Assembly (NCBI GenBank): GCA_015179125.1
Contig: WHVA01000198.1
Location: 123,861-187,860, forward strand
Source of the DNA: Gautieria morchelliformis
Taxonomy: Eukaryota; Basidiomycota; Agaricomycetes; Gomphales; Gomphaceae
Direction of reading: 5' to 3'
Length of the DNA: 64,000 nt
Below the pieces are notes generated by a model. The model ran no database searches. It saw nothing but the letters and a program-made list of their open reading frames with translations, and was not told where the DNA came from. The position numbers were made by a program, and so were the translations under genes. Positions 22,040 through 32,445 of this stretch are shown piece by piece; the stretch's first letter is position 1, and every line of letters starts with the position of its first letter.

Positions 22040-22779
22040 GGCCGCATACGTAGTGTGCACCTCAAGAAAGCCAAGCCCATCCAAGAACCTTCTAATGTAG
22101 TTCAGAATCTGACTTCGTGTAATGAAGAGTTGTCGGGTGGGTGTCATCATTCATGACAAGGTCCAGATTTCACTTGTGGTACCATGTCTCCTGTTCCTTG
22201 AGGCCAAAATGTGCGCTCGGCAGCTGATGGAGGTTGGGAGCTAAAAGGGTCATTTCAGACAGAGAAATAGACAGTTCGCCTTTCTTCATGCGTGAAGGGG
22301 TTCCCTTGACGCCGACAATATCACCGCATCGGAAATGGGAATGAGTCGACTGGAAGGATTCTGGATCCTTAGCATCCCTAACAGAATCCTTCGCTTTAGT
22401 CCTGAACTAAATAAGATCGATAATGACAACAGACTGCAACTGTGCCATAATTTGAACCTTCTTGCCCTCTCCATGCAGGTCATAGAATAGGAGGTTTGAA
22501 CCCGAGGCACGGATATTATGAATTCGTCCAGCCAAACATTCTGTGGTGTCTGCTAACTGCTTTCCATTTTCTATCTTTCCCGGCATGCCATATTTCTCAA
22601 TATATAGGGGGATAGAGCTGGAAACATGGAACTTGTGCGGGTAAGAGTTTGGCTGCAGAGTTTGCCGCAGTTCTTGGACATGGCGTGAATGAAGTTCATA
22701 ATATTGCTAGAAGATAGGGGGTAAGCACACAAGGTTCAAGAATCAAGCACATACCTTACATTAGGTGTAAGTTCCTCGC
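22040..22779 (-). pseudogene. Lysyl-tRNA synthetase fragment (copy B, 5'-truncated)
   Basis: Begins at the end of the Lys/Ala extension (SEELTPN), followed by the same introns and anticodon-binding pieces as copy A. The tyrosine codon that is a TAG stop in copy A is TAC here, so copy A acquired that stop after duplication. The TGA in RYHK-stop is shared. Motif 1 ends in RRFLDGLGFLEVHT before the helicase fusion. Confidence 0.82.
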
Positions 22780-23085
22780 TGTTTTGGAACCCTTCAAGAC
22801 TTTGGTGTTATTGCTAACACTTCAATCTATCAGAATGTGTCGTTTACGAGACTCAAAGAATATTAAACAATGCTGCAGCACAACTCCGGAAATAATTTAA
22901 TATTTGTACCTTGGTTGCAATCCGCGTAAAAACTAGTGCAAGTTGATACGGATGGAAGGCAATGCGTTTCTTAGCAGCACTGAACAATAAACTAAAAGAA
23001 TGTAGGTTCAAGGACACTATCGGGGTCCAAGCGTATTCCAAAATATAAAGGAATGTACTTAGCAGGCGAGTTTATAAATGGACTA
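22779..23085 (+). repeat. 305-bp direct repeat, right copy
   Basis: Direct repeat of 18879-19185. It ends in AATGGACTACC, after which an inverted piece of the NTPase gene begins. Confidence 0.8.
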
Positions 23086-23380
23086 CCTCATCATCTGGCT
23101 GCGGCAAATCGCGAATGCTTGACGAAGTGTCTCATCATATACACACAGTCATCATGAATTTATTCTCACACTGTTTGTCGGTCTCCGCATCGACAAGATA
23201 TGTGCGGACTTGCGTACCCGATTTTGGAAGGGCCTGGACCATAGTTTACTTGCTGTAAACTTGAATAACATGACATACCGTCAGAGGAGATCCCGAAATT
23301 CATAATGACTGTGTGTATACGATGAGACGCTTCATGAAGCATCCTCGGGTTGCGATGAATTAGCGCCACGTGGCTCTAAC

Positions 23381-24592
23381 TGGGTGGCGGGGAAGCTACA
23401 TAAATTATTAGATGAGAAAATTATGTGACAGCCGGGCATACATACGTCGCCGGCTTTCCGGAGGCAGGAATGGGGGTCAAGAATGACCTCAGAGCAGTCA
23501 ACCAACTGGTATGGGTTCTGACCAATCACGGCGAGCTTAGCTATAACATCCTTGAAGGCATTTGACATCTTTTCTTGCTCATTGACGAAGCCTTGCCACG
23601 TGCAAGCTGTGCGGGGCTCACGAGCGATGAGGAAGTCGGATTGGAGACGCATCTCTCACACATTCACCCTAGAACCCAAGGGAAGGGGGGTCAAGGCCTC
23701 GCCTGAACATTCAAATTAGACACAGCGAAGCGTCGAGGAAAGCTAAACTGACCAGTGTTGTTTTGAGTTCCGGGGAATCCAGTACCCTTGAGGAAAAGCT
23801 CGAGGAAAACTTGAGTGTCGATGGTGAAAGGCGTCGAGTCGAAGGGAACAGCCTTGGTTGAGGGGTCAACGTGAGCTGATCTCGCAATGAAGTTGGACGC
23901 AGCAGCGAATTGAATCAGGTCACCTGCAGAGACCTGGGTGTGGTTGTGGAGGAAGGGGGTTAGTTCAACGCTGTCAGAAATCCCGAGATTTGCGTGGAAA
24001 TTCGGCTCGACGTTGGAGAAAATAAGCATAGAACCGTCGGCACTTCCACCGGCTGGGAGCCCTTGATACTTTAGGGCTGGCAAGAATCCGATGGCGTCGT
24101 GTTAAAGAGAAGAATACTGGAGTAAGTAAAGGTATGCCACCGTCGTCTGGGAATGGACAAACGGAGACTGAGACGAACTGCCCCATGAGTGTTCTCACCG
24201 CACTGGTGTGAAAAACTAAGCAATTGATCAGCTAACTGAGCTGCGCAATCCGGAAGAAACACCTTACGCGTTATTTTGCAGGTCGTCACGAAGGGCAAAA
24301 AACGGGCAGCAAGCAGAATGGAGAGAGCTACATTGCCATCTGGACACTTGACATGGCCGGTGTTCGCGGCGTTGACTTGGGTGGATAGTTGAAAAACCAG
24401 TTGAGAAATTTTCATCTGTTCAAAACCTTTTTAACTCTTTTGGACTTCGCAAACGACGATCCGCATTGGCGCCCAAAGCCCGGGCTTAAGGGCCGGGCTG
24501 ACTGACGGCTTCTGAAAACAAAGCCGAGCCTTCCTCCTTGGGCTTTTGGAGGCCTCGGCTCGGCTTGGCTCTGGCTTTTAAGGGCTCTAACA
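23381..24592. mobile_element. 1.2 kb insertion carrying a peroxidase pseudogene
   Basis: GGCTCTAAC occurs at 23372-23380 and 24593-24601, exactly where the two halves of the NTPase copy would join when compared with 8.29-8.33 kb. The inserted DNA holds a class II peroxidase remnant and, near its right end (24475-24590), a GC-rich block with short inverted repeats (AAAGCCGAGCC/GGCTCGGCTT). No long TIRs or transposase are visible. A 9-bp duplication would fit a Mutator-like or other cut-and-paste element, but this is inference. Confidence 0.55.
23440..24415 (-). pseudogene. Class II heme peroxidase (manganese/lignin/versatile type) pseudogene
   Basis: Secreted class II peroxidases oxidise lignin or Mn2+. 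Recognisable in order on the minus strand: a worn leader and GHVKCPDGN mature start; PFFALRDDLQNNA in a shifted frame, then an intron and CGENTHGAVRLS; a further intron; distal heme segment HDAIGF with a TAA immediately before the distal His in that frame; [13 protein letters not shown] and [10 protein letters not shown]; then a jump, with the NCPGAP region and the usual proximal-His exon missing, to [36 protein letters not shown] and DCSEVI. The proline-rich C-terminus is frameshifted and truncated. Several lesions rule out function. Whether it was an Mn-peroxidase cannot be decided from what remains. Confidence 0.85.
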
Positions 24593-25234
24593 CTAGCTAA
24601 CTTAGAGTACTGTATGGCAAATAAACATATGCAGTTATCATATATGAAAATGCGCACGTAGAAGTGGTCGTCCTTAGAGTAGAGTGCGTCGATTGTGTTG
24701 ATGAAAGAAGTATGTGGTTATAGCATCCTCCGCTGCCTGGCAAACCCCATACGTGGCAAGAGGATATATGAGTGCTATTATTGACACAAATTATCTAGTC
24801 TGCTCTTGTTCCGTCTTTGAAAGTAGTGTTTCCAAAACAGGTTTGCTGGACGGACGTCCAGCCAGGAGGCCGTAACATTGCTAAATGACTCGTTAGACTC
24901 TCTCACCTTTGAAAACTGATATCAGGTGTGACCTAGATTACGAATGCGTACTTTCTTCACTTTCCATGCATCTTCCTGGCTGGAAGATTTTTCCAGTTCT
25001 CCGAGAAAGCCGCCTTCGGCGTCCAGGATGCCACTAGCTTCGTCGCTAACGGTAACAATTCGCATATGCTTCTCCGTCTCGTCAGTGGAGCGTGAGCATG
25101 ATGTCACCACCTTCTTACTCGTTTTCTGCTTCTGACACTACCGCCAGCCTGCATCCCTTCCTACAAGTTGGGGTATGTGACATTGGTACTCGAGGTAATG
25201 CTCTATAAATTAACAGTACATGTCCAGTATAGCC

Positions 25235-25565
25235 TTGAGTTCGACAGGTGGCGACCGGCATTGCTCAAGCCGCTGTCCATACATCGCAGGCATTCGCATT
25301 TCTCCCTCCTGAAAAATTTGCTGACGCATCCCCTGCTAACGGTTCTCACCCTGTGGGAAAGGGAAATCAGCCACATAGTGTCCCGTCTGTTCTGTCTCTC
25401 CTGCGACAGATATATGACAGTCCCAAGTTGACGCCAGTGCTTCCGTGCAACTTCAATAACTCCCAACCAAACGGGTCGAAGGCCTTAAGAGAAGACATTT
25501 ACGGTGCATGCGTCGCTTCGCCGGGTCTCGTCGCCAATCGCGGTACCCGCTCCCCGCCGACATAA
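25235..25565 (+). pseudogene. Possible questin-oxidase-like (DUF4243) N-terminal exon
   Basis: One open frame reads HTSQAFAFLPPEKFADASP, then VPSVLSLLRQIYDSPKLTPV, and ends with stop after RGTRSPPT. The SLLRQIYDSP-L-P pattern resembles the start of fungal HypA/questin-oxidase-like proteins (Baeyer-Villiger type, DUF4243). The central alpha-helical body is not found downstream. Family call is tentative. Confidence 0.3.
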
Positions 25566-25786
25566 AACTCGCGGTCGCCCGCGGCGTCCCAAGGCTCAAT
25601 TACTCGCCCGAGATGCCAACTATATCTAATGCTTATACGTTGAATTGCTAACTTGAATGCTCATCTCCACCTGTATAAATGTCAGCTTTCAGGGCCTTGT
25701 GGAAATCATGTTCTTACTTCTTATCTGTGCCCTTTTTCTACAGTCGTTGATCACCTCCTCGGTTTAAGTATCTCAACTCCATCAAC

Positions 25787-26288
25787 ATGATAACCCATTC
25801 CTCTGCACTGCATCATGCTGGCCACCATCCCCTTCCCATTATTCCCCAATATCTTTTCGTCAATCTTGAACTTGTGCTCATCGACGCACGATCACTGAAT
25901 CTCGTGGCCAGGCACTCACAATTCACCTTCGCGTCCCTCGCTCAATCTATCCCCATTCTCTATATCACAACATTGTTTGCATGTTTGAGATGCAGTGCCG
26001 CGGTCATGTACATGTGCACAATGGTTGATATTATCTGGTTGGCTCTCCCTCTATAATGTAACAACAATGAGGCCATATACCGGTTCCTTGCTCATGGAAC
26101 ACATAAGCATCTCTTTGACAATGTTACGAGGTTACAAGGATAGGTATAAGTACATCTTTATACTGGCACTCATCACCATTGCGTCTAACACCTTTAATAT
26201 CAGTGCTGCGTGTTCTTGGCTTCGTGCCTTCACGAGTTGGACACCTCTGGTCGGTTGGCATGTGCTAGGTAAGTGGTTCTATCGCTAG
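25787..26288 (+). other. Unrecognised hydrophobic frames
   Basis: Two short frames (25787-26056 and about 26130-26288) are rich in Leu/Ile/Ala and could hold membrane segments (YITTLFACLRCSAAVMYMC; YIFILALITIASNTF). They may be exons of a fungal membrane protein, but I recognise no family. The remaining sequence to 26750 shows nothing assignable. Confidence 0.25.
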
Positions 26289-26749
26289 GACTAGCAATCC
26301 CCCACTACTTAAACTTAATCAATTCAGGTGATTCACATATGTCCCCTGGGATGCAGGAATTTATGCCTCTTGTCCACAATATCCATCCTGGTTTATTCAT
26401 ATAATGTTCGTCCATCAGACCCTTCCGCCTTGTACTTGATTGTGCCATGCTTCGGCACGGATAGAGGATGCTGTGAATACTTATCTGTTGAGCCGACATC
26501 AATATGGCCAGAAATTAATATTACATCACCTTGCACGGTCAGCTATTCCAACCCCACACACTGAAGGAAGGAAGGCAGCACTGAGTACAAGTGCCCTTTG
26601 AGCTGAACACCAGTGTCAAAACGCTGACTCTCAGCGGCCGAGTCAATCTGAACGTGTGGCTGATGTGCAGTAGGGATGGATAACTTCAAACACTAGTCTT
26701 TGAAGTCTGTATTTAGTACACAAAACACTGCCACTAATGTATACTATTT

Positions 26750-28285
26750 ACCTTGGTAGAAGTCCCGTGCCCAACCCCCTTGGATAGTTTTACAATCCAA
26801 TGAATTTTCACCAGTATATACCAAGACGAGCGTTGCCGATTCCGAGAGGATGGGTAATAGTATCATGCGACGGTTGACTTGATTCTGAGATGCTGCCTTC
26901 TCTGCTCCTCCGAGAGCCGGTCGATATCTGGAGTTCACTGGAAGATTACAATGTCATTGCCGCCGATGGCTGGTTGCCTATATGGTATATGTGGGGCGTC
27001 GAAGGTACGATTAACGCCAGAGTGTCTGGTGCCGTTGGCGCCATGTACCGCCAGCGCAGAGGATGTGTTGCGACAGTCAGGCGCTCGTCAGTCAAGTCAA
27101 GGTATTTGTACACATCGTCCAAAGTCTGGCCCGACGTCACGAGGATTCTGGGATGATCTATGTTCAACGAGTAATGCGAGGTGTGCCGGTAATTGCCAAC
27201 GTACGTCTGCCCGTCGACCATCAGCCAGGTGGTGTTGGTCTTGCACTTGAAGCGCTCGTTGCGTCGTGCTTCGCCGAACATGGCTCGAGGGAGGGCCTGA
27301 TGAGGAAGGATAGTCCTGCTTGGGTCAGAAGCGCCGGGAAGTGATGAACAGGAACTACGATGTCTTGCAAGGCTTTTGAGAAGGTCAGGGTCGCCGGGGA
27401 CGCCAGCAGGCCTGGTGTGGGTTCAGACGTTGGATTGAGACGCTGTTAGATGTCCTGATCAGCACGTGAGGGATGTGGAGAGTTTGAGTTGAGGCAGTAA
27501 CGCAATCCAGCCTGAGGCGAAAGAGTTGAAACGGAAGGCCCTGCGACAGGCAATACGACGGGGATTAGCAGTCAAATTTTCTAGTACTCAGAAGGAAGGG
27601 TCACCATCGACGTCCTATCGTTCTCAGCTTTCGTTACCACATTGGCCATCTCCGCATGAGGCGCCAACCCTGCAAAGCATCGTCCACGACCAAATTCGCC
27701 ACCGGGGGTCGGGGGTCGGGGTTCGGGGGTCTCTATACCAAGAGCTGCCCGAATGGTACCCATAACGTATTGCTGCAGGGTGAGTCGTTCACCGACGAGG
27801 CTGATCCTGCCAGATTCATCCTCAAGTACTGTTGTAACCTGGGGAGGGAGATGTCTCGGCAGCGGTGGGGGTGATGCGGTTGAACAACGGAAAAGCACGC
27901 TTCAGAGACTTATCCGTGTATACTGTCCCAACCATCCAACATAATTCATCCTTGACGACATCCAGAACCCTCGGCACCATTACGGGGTTCCTGTATAGCT
28001 GGATCAGTGTCAGCCCTCTGCTCAAAGCAAACGGAGCTCACGGGACGTTGAGTCCTTGCCAACGCTCCTTGGTGCGATTTGGTGGACCGATGATAAAAGA
28101 GAGCTCAGGCACGAGACACTGGTGGGGTGGACAAGCTTGACGTACGACGTGTCCACGGGGTTGAAGGTGCTGGTCTGCAAAGTGAAGTAAATACATGTCC
28201 TACGGAATACAGAGAATGGAGACTCACGAGTGTGTGTGGCGGGGGTGTTTGTGAAAGCGTCCTCAACGCAGTAAATTGACACAAA
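26750..28285 (-). pseudogene. POLD2 pseudogene, copy 2 (longest)
   Basis: The minus strand covers more of POLD2 than the other copies. From high to low coordinate: VPELSFIIGPPNR; PRVLDVVKDELCWMVGTVYTD (27900-28000); the OB-fold exon PPQVTTVLEDESGRISLVGE with VMGTIRAALGIETPEP and CFAGLAPHAEM (27640-27850); then, after a gap, ILVTSGQTLDDVYKYLDL and PLRWRYMAPTAPDTLA (27000-27170), a jump to HIYHIGNQPSA, and a C-terminal piece RMILLPILSESATLVLV (26780-26880). The phosphoesterase-like middle is missing and the pieces are in different frames. Confidence 0.72.
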
Positions 28286-29880
28286 TATTAGTAATATCTT
28301 AACTGGGACACAGATGTAATTATTGATACTCTAGAAGAGTTCCGTTGCTAAGTCATGAAACGGCTGGATTTCCATTATAGTATAAAGTTCAGGCAGCAAT
28401 GGCATCAAAACTGCCCAGAGACCACCGCTTAATTAAAATTTCATGAATGGACAATATATCTCTCGGCACATGACGTGAGCTGAGAAGACGACGAAACCCA
28501 GAGCCGCCCGGGTTCCTTGCAAATCGGGATTTCGAAATACACCGCGGACACCTTCGGAGTCCACAACACAGGTCAGACCGTCGTCTCTGGAGTGGGAATC
28601 AAGGTGTTCCTAAGCCGTCGACGTCCTCAAATACGGACTTGCCCTCTCGAGTGCAACAGCGCAAGAGAGGGATCGTGAGGCACTTGGCAACGATTTGAAG
28701 GCGGAATTGACATTGCAGCGTATCCGACGCACGGGGAACTCGGGACAGGACATATCTGGCGCGTCCTGGGCGTGATGCAAGCTGCTACTGCGTTGTGACT
28801 GCCGAGTGAATATGGAGACCATGAATTGACAGCATCTCGCTAAGACCATAAGGATGAGCACACGGATCAAGTCGGACAGCCAGAAGCCAGAAGCATCCTG
28901 TTGGGGGTTCATAATACCGGTAACTGAACAGGTGATAACTTACTGTAAAGCAAAGCACATCGGTCCGAACTGCACATATCTTGGGCGCGGAAGCGACTGA
29001 CTGCGCAGTAATGTGTTGAAACAGACGTCGCTTCCCTTGTAAGAGCGGAGGACCCTGGAGAGACGTGTTCCCTGCAACCCAGCGGAGTGCCTAGAGTCCG
29101 ACTTCGCGCAAAAACAAGCGGAAAGTTCGCCTTGATCGGGAGAGCGTGTACTATGAGTGTACTAGGTGTTTCTAGGAGATCTGCGGCTCAAACTCTATCT
29201 GTGGTTTGGGTTACTGTGAGTTGGAATCCAAAGGAACTAGTACTGATGGTTCGACTTCAGCTGATGTAGTATGGGCGCCCGGCCCGGGCCCGATTAGAGT
29301 TTTCCTTTGTCGTCTCCAGTGGATCACTAGACTTTTTATATGGTTTGTCCACCGATCCTTGTCTCATGTTACACTGGCTAGTCTCAGTGAAAAGTTACCG
29401 GCCCTCAAGGCCTCATGTCAGGGTCGGACGCTTCTGTAACTGTGTTCAATAGAGCGCCCAGGCTGTGTTCCGCCAGCTGGCTTATCCAGCCCCATTGTCT
29501 GACATCGGGCAATTAGCCGTTCTTCTGTCTGCCATCTTTCAGGGCCAGCCGCATGGTCTAGTCCACTTACTCTGCCGTGGCTTGCCACTGACTTTGAAAT
29601 TTTTTGTATAATAGGTGCCCGTTTCCTTGTCTCCAGCACCCACCCGCGCCATCTCCCCTCTTGTTCTCTCCCACTGTTTCTTCCCATTTCCACGTTTCTT
29701 TGCTGAGCTACTGGTGGCCTTTCCTTTGACCGCTATCTGCCATCTTTCGGAGCCAGCCGCACGCGAGTGCTAGTCCACTTACTGCCGTGGCTTGCCTCTG
29801 ACTTTGAAATTTTTTGTATAATAGGTTCCCTCCAGCGCCCGCCCGCATCTCTTCTACCGTTTCCCTCCTCCCCATTTCCG
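27430..29880 (+). repeat. Segmental duplication, left copy (POLD2 end, unknown exons, promoter-like repeats)
   Basis: From AGATGTCCTGATCAGCACGT (27450) through the POLD2 exons, the TTAGTAATATCTTAACTGGG segment (28290), a coding-looking part with EALGNDLKAELTLQRIRR (about 28670-28740), and the TTTGTCGTCTCC block (29310) to the TATA-like repeats, this matches 37090-39850 in the same order and orientation. An unrecognised protein fragment (FGVHNTGQTVVSGVGI) occurs near 28555-28600. Confidence 0.72.
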
Positions 29881-30020
29881 CCATCTACTTCCTCCAATTT
29901 TCTCAGATAGTTGTCTCTGCTCGTCTTCCAAAGTTTTTTTCCGTCTTACCAGTAATGCACTAGTCCACTTCCTCCGCCGCGGCTTGCCACTGACTTTGAA
30001 TTTTTTTAATAGGTCCCCGT
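29562..30020 (+). repeat. Three tandemly dispersed promoter-like units
   Basis: Three copies (29562-29615, 29770-29825, 29960-30020) share AGTCCACTTACTCTGCCGTG, then GGCTTGCCACTGACTTTGAA, a T-run and (twice) TTTTGTATAATAGGT. A fourth, diverged copy lies at 39763-39830 in the duplicated block. Each has a TATA-like GTATAAT about 50 bp after its start and is followed by a CT-rich stretch, as in basidiomycete core promoters. This looks like a promoter multiplied by local duplication; no intact gene follows. Confidence 0.5.
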
Positions 30021-30253
30021 TTCCTTGTCCAGCTCCCACCCGCACCATCTCCTTCCCTATTCATTCTAGCTGTCTTCGCAGCCCACCGTCCTTGACTCTG
30101 CTCTTATGCTTGGCAACACTATGCTCAGATGTTTCCTCGTTGGATGTGGGTTATATCGGCTCTGTATTGTGTATTATTGTTGGACGGCCTACGGTGGGTC
30201 CGGTCTTTCTCTTCAGGTAGATAGGGACGTATGGGCACAGCGTTTTTGTGCCC

Positions 30254-30363
30254 CGCGAAATACCCTCACGGGGAGGTAGGAAATTATTATACGCAACTAT
30301 GGGGAGGGGCATAGTTGGTATAATAATTTCCTACTCTCCTCTCCTCGTGAGGCTATTTTGCGT
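30254..30363. mobile_element. Foldback/MITE-like palindrome, copy 1
   Basis: Left arm with CCTCACGGGGAGGTAGGAAA and TTATTATA pairs with right arm TATAATAATTTCCTACTC...CTCGTGAGGCTATTTT; the arms are about 40 bp around a short loop (CGCAACTATGGGGAGG). No coding capacity. Confidence 0.65.
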
Positions 30364-30549
30364 CAGGCAGTCTTTCCCCTTGGTGAGGTTGGCCTACGGT
30401 GGGTCCGATCTGTCCTCACTAGGCGGTGCTTTGCTCACATGCTTGCTCGCTGGATGGGTTATATCGTGTATTATTGTTGGACGGCCTACGGTGGGTCGGG
30501 TCTTTCTCTTCAGGTAGATAGGGACGTATGGGCACAGCGTTGTTGTGCC

Positions 30550-30655
30550 CCGAAAAATAGCCTCACGAGGAGGTAGAAAATTATTATACGCAACTATGGG
30601 GAGGAGCATAGTTTGTATAATAATTTCCTACTCTCCTCGTGAGGCTATTTTGCGT
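30550..30655. mobile_element. Foldback/MITE-like palindrome, copy 2
   Basis: Same arms as copy 1, closer to perfect: AAATAGCCTCACGAGGAG on the left and CTCCTCGTGAGGCTATTT on the right, with TTATTATA/TATAATAA inside. Half an arm (CCTCGTGAGGCTAT) also occurs near 42083-42097. Confidence 0.65.
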
Positions 30656-31653
30656 TAGGCACCCTGTATGACAAATCCAAGTAGAACGGTCTGGCGGACC
30701 GGATGACCCTTCAAAGATATATTTCGTACCTAGACCCTCATACCGTGAATAATACCATGAATAAATCGCGACTCTGAAAAATAAACCTACTGGCAAGGCC
30801 ACCGGATGACTGGGTGACCTTGGACCGGGTCATTCCACCACGCGTGTGGGTACCCATAGACTCCAGCGGCGTCATCAGCCCCACACACGCGTGCGCTCAG
30901 ACGTCACGGACGCTCGTGCTCATCGTCCGTCACGGTGAGCACGAGCACACTCCAAATCCTTTTGTTTATTTTCGGAAATTCGCACGGGCCTTTGTAAGTA
31001 GTAATAAGTTAGACTTCTCTTACTTAGACCTCAAGGAAAAACACTCGAGGGCTGCAATTAATCCATATCGACTCCGTGGCCTGCATCACGTGGCTGCCAC
31101 CTCGTGACTGCCGCCTCGTGGTTGCCTTGACTTCAACCGTGTCGTTCGCCAGTGAAGGGCCCCGTGTAACAGCCAGTTGGTCTAGCTTAGTGATGGGCAC
31201 GGCCCGGCCGCGGCCTGAGCCGCCAAAAACCTGAGCCAGGCCAGGCCCAAGCTGTTGGCGCACCGGGCTTCCTGGCCTGGCTTAGAAAGGCCAACCATAA
31301 ATCATACAGTCACGTGACCTCAGCGCCCACTGAACCACTGAACCACATGCACCCATGAACCACCAGAACGCGCCCATATTCGCCATATATAGACAAATGA
31401 GTATCCAGCAGCCGAACTAAAATCATTTTCATATGCCCCCTTCTCACCGCGTGAATATACTGTTTCTGCCGCATGTCCATGCCCACATCACTACCAGCCA
31501 GATCAAAAAATATCTCTTCCCCTCCATGTTGACCCAACTGCTCCAGGCCAGGACTGAGAGCAGATGTTGTTGTGCCCTCAACGTGGATCGGTGGCAAGAC
31601 GCCAAAGCTTCGTTATGGGGTGCTGGAGCTGGCACAACTCAGAAGGATGATGT
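30656..31653. other. Unassigned sequence; GC-rich putative hAT end
   Basis: No gene recognised. TAGTGATGGGCACGGCCCGG (31190) resembles the ends of hAT-type non-autonomous elements (TAGxGxTGGGCAxGG), with G+C-rich AGGCCAGGCCC repeats after it, but no partner terminus was found. A GTGCTCA/TGAGCAC inverted repeat lies at 30917-30944. Confidence 0.3.
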
Positions 31654-31830
31654 GTGGACAAGGGAGACAGAGGACAGCTGGGGGTGGAATGCCCACAGCT
31701 CAAGTCCAGCATACTGACAGTGGCTGCTAGGCATGACGAGGATGAGGATCCAGAGCCAGATCCTGGCCATACCCCTCTTCAGCAAATCAATGAAGAGGGG
31801 GAGGGCAAGCCTCAAAATGATGAGGCTCAG

Positions 31831-32232
31831 TGTAAATACGCATATTTACCTGCATCAATACATAATACTGGTAACTTATATAGCACCAGTGGGTCCTCAT
31901 GGACCCACTGTATAGTTCTTGCGTGGGAACCCTCCAGGATTCCCCAGCTTAACCTTACTTGTAACTGTCACTATGTTGTATTAGAATCACCACCGATTGG
32001 TCAAGTTCTACTGCCTTGTGATAACACAAGTATTAAGCCACACTTTTTTGAACTTCCAGCAGCTGTTTTCCCAGTTGAAGAGTGGTTCCTGCAGCATCTC
32101 AGACAAGAAATCGTCGGAAAATGAACATAGTATAGCATACTACATTCGACTGTGCGCCTGCCATGTACCTGCTCACCCCAGCCTCTTGACAAGGGCAAAG
32201 GTCGAGCCAAATCACATTTAAGCAATGACAAA
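31831..32232. mobile_element. 402-bp insertion in gag; relative at 34531-34690
   Basis: The direct repeat AGGCTCAG borders the insert (31823-31830 and 32232-32239). The insert starts TGTAAATA, holds CACCAGTGGG...CCCACTGTA and AACTGTCACTA, and shares these with 34531-34690, which also begins TGTAAATA. No clear TIR or LTR ends were found, so the class is open (short LTR relic or hAT derivative). Confidence 0.45.
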
Positions 32233-32445
32233 GGCTCAGTGTCAGACCGGGCCTTGCAACCAGCAAAGAACCGCGATGCATCCCCCCATCCAAAAGATCA
32301 GATAACCGCTGTTCCTCCAAAGGAATAACATCATAAACGACGAGCACCTGATGACAGTCAGGACTTGGAATACTCGAGCTCAAGTCGAAAGAGCTCAAGG
32401 ACAAACACCATTGATGAAACAACGGTAGCAGTGCGGCTGAATAAC

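Larger units (their letters stand above)
20567..22779 (-). repeat. Gene-fragment mosaic, copy B (inverted relative to copy A)
   Basis: Reverse complement of the block at 892-3090, with the same order of synthetase, helicase, oxidase and LOG-like pieces. Differences include small indels and a short insertion after the helicase piece (about 21485-21497). The homology ends abruptly at 22779 against the right 305-bp direct repeat and at 20567 on the other side. Confidence 0.8.
23086..25131 (-). pseudogene. Second, broken copy of the P-loop NTPase family gene
   Basis: Two segments, 23160-23371 and 24602-25110, match 8070-8290 and 8320-8660 in the same orientation. They carry the exon around the P-loop and part of the LLDAEGGFLGELEK exon. 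At 23350 the Walker A region is damaged (the GCGKS codons are lost). A separate inverted piece at 23088-23160 still encodes SSGCGKSRMLDE, so part of the P-loop exon has been duplicated in reverse orientation. The gene is split by the insertion at 23381-24592. Confidence 0.6.
30150..30655 (+). repeat. Tandem pair of about 300-bp units, each with a foldback element
   Basis: The stretch TTATTGTTGGACGGCCTACG through GTCTTTCTCTTCAGGTAGAT to TGTGCCCCG occurs at 30170-30254 and 30468-30552. Each is followed by a palindromic foldback element and then by TTTTGCGT(C/T)AGGCA. The whole unit is therefore duplicated in tandem. Confidence 0.75.

Noticed and set aside
18879-23085. LTR retrotransposon bounded by the 305-bp direct repeats
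   Set aside because: No TG...CA ends, PBS, polypurine tract, gag or pol between them, and no target duplication found.
23440-24415. Functional peroxidase gene
   Set aside because: A stop beside the distal His codon, a frameshift in the leader region, loss of the middle exons and a truncated C-terminus.
31190-31290. Complete hAT element
   Set aside because: One end resembles a hAT terminus, but no matching second end or 8-bp duplication could be found.
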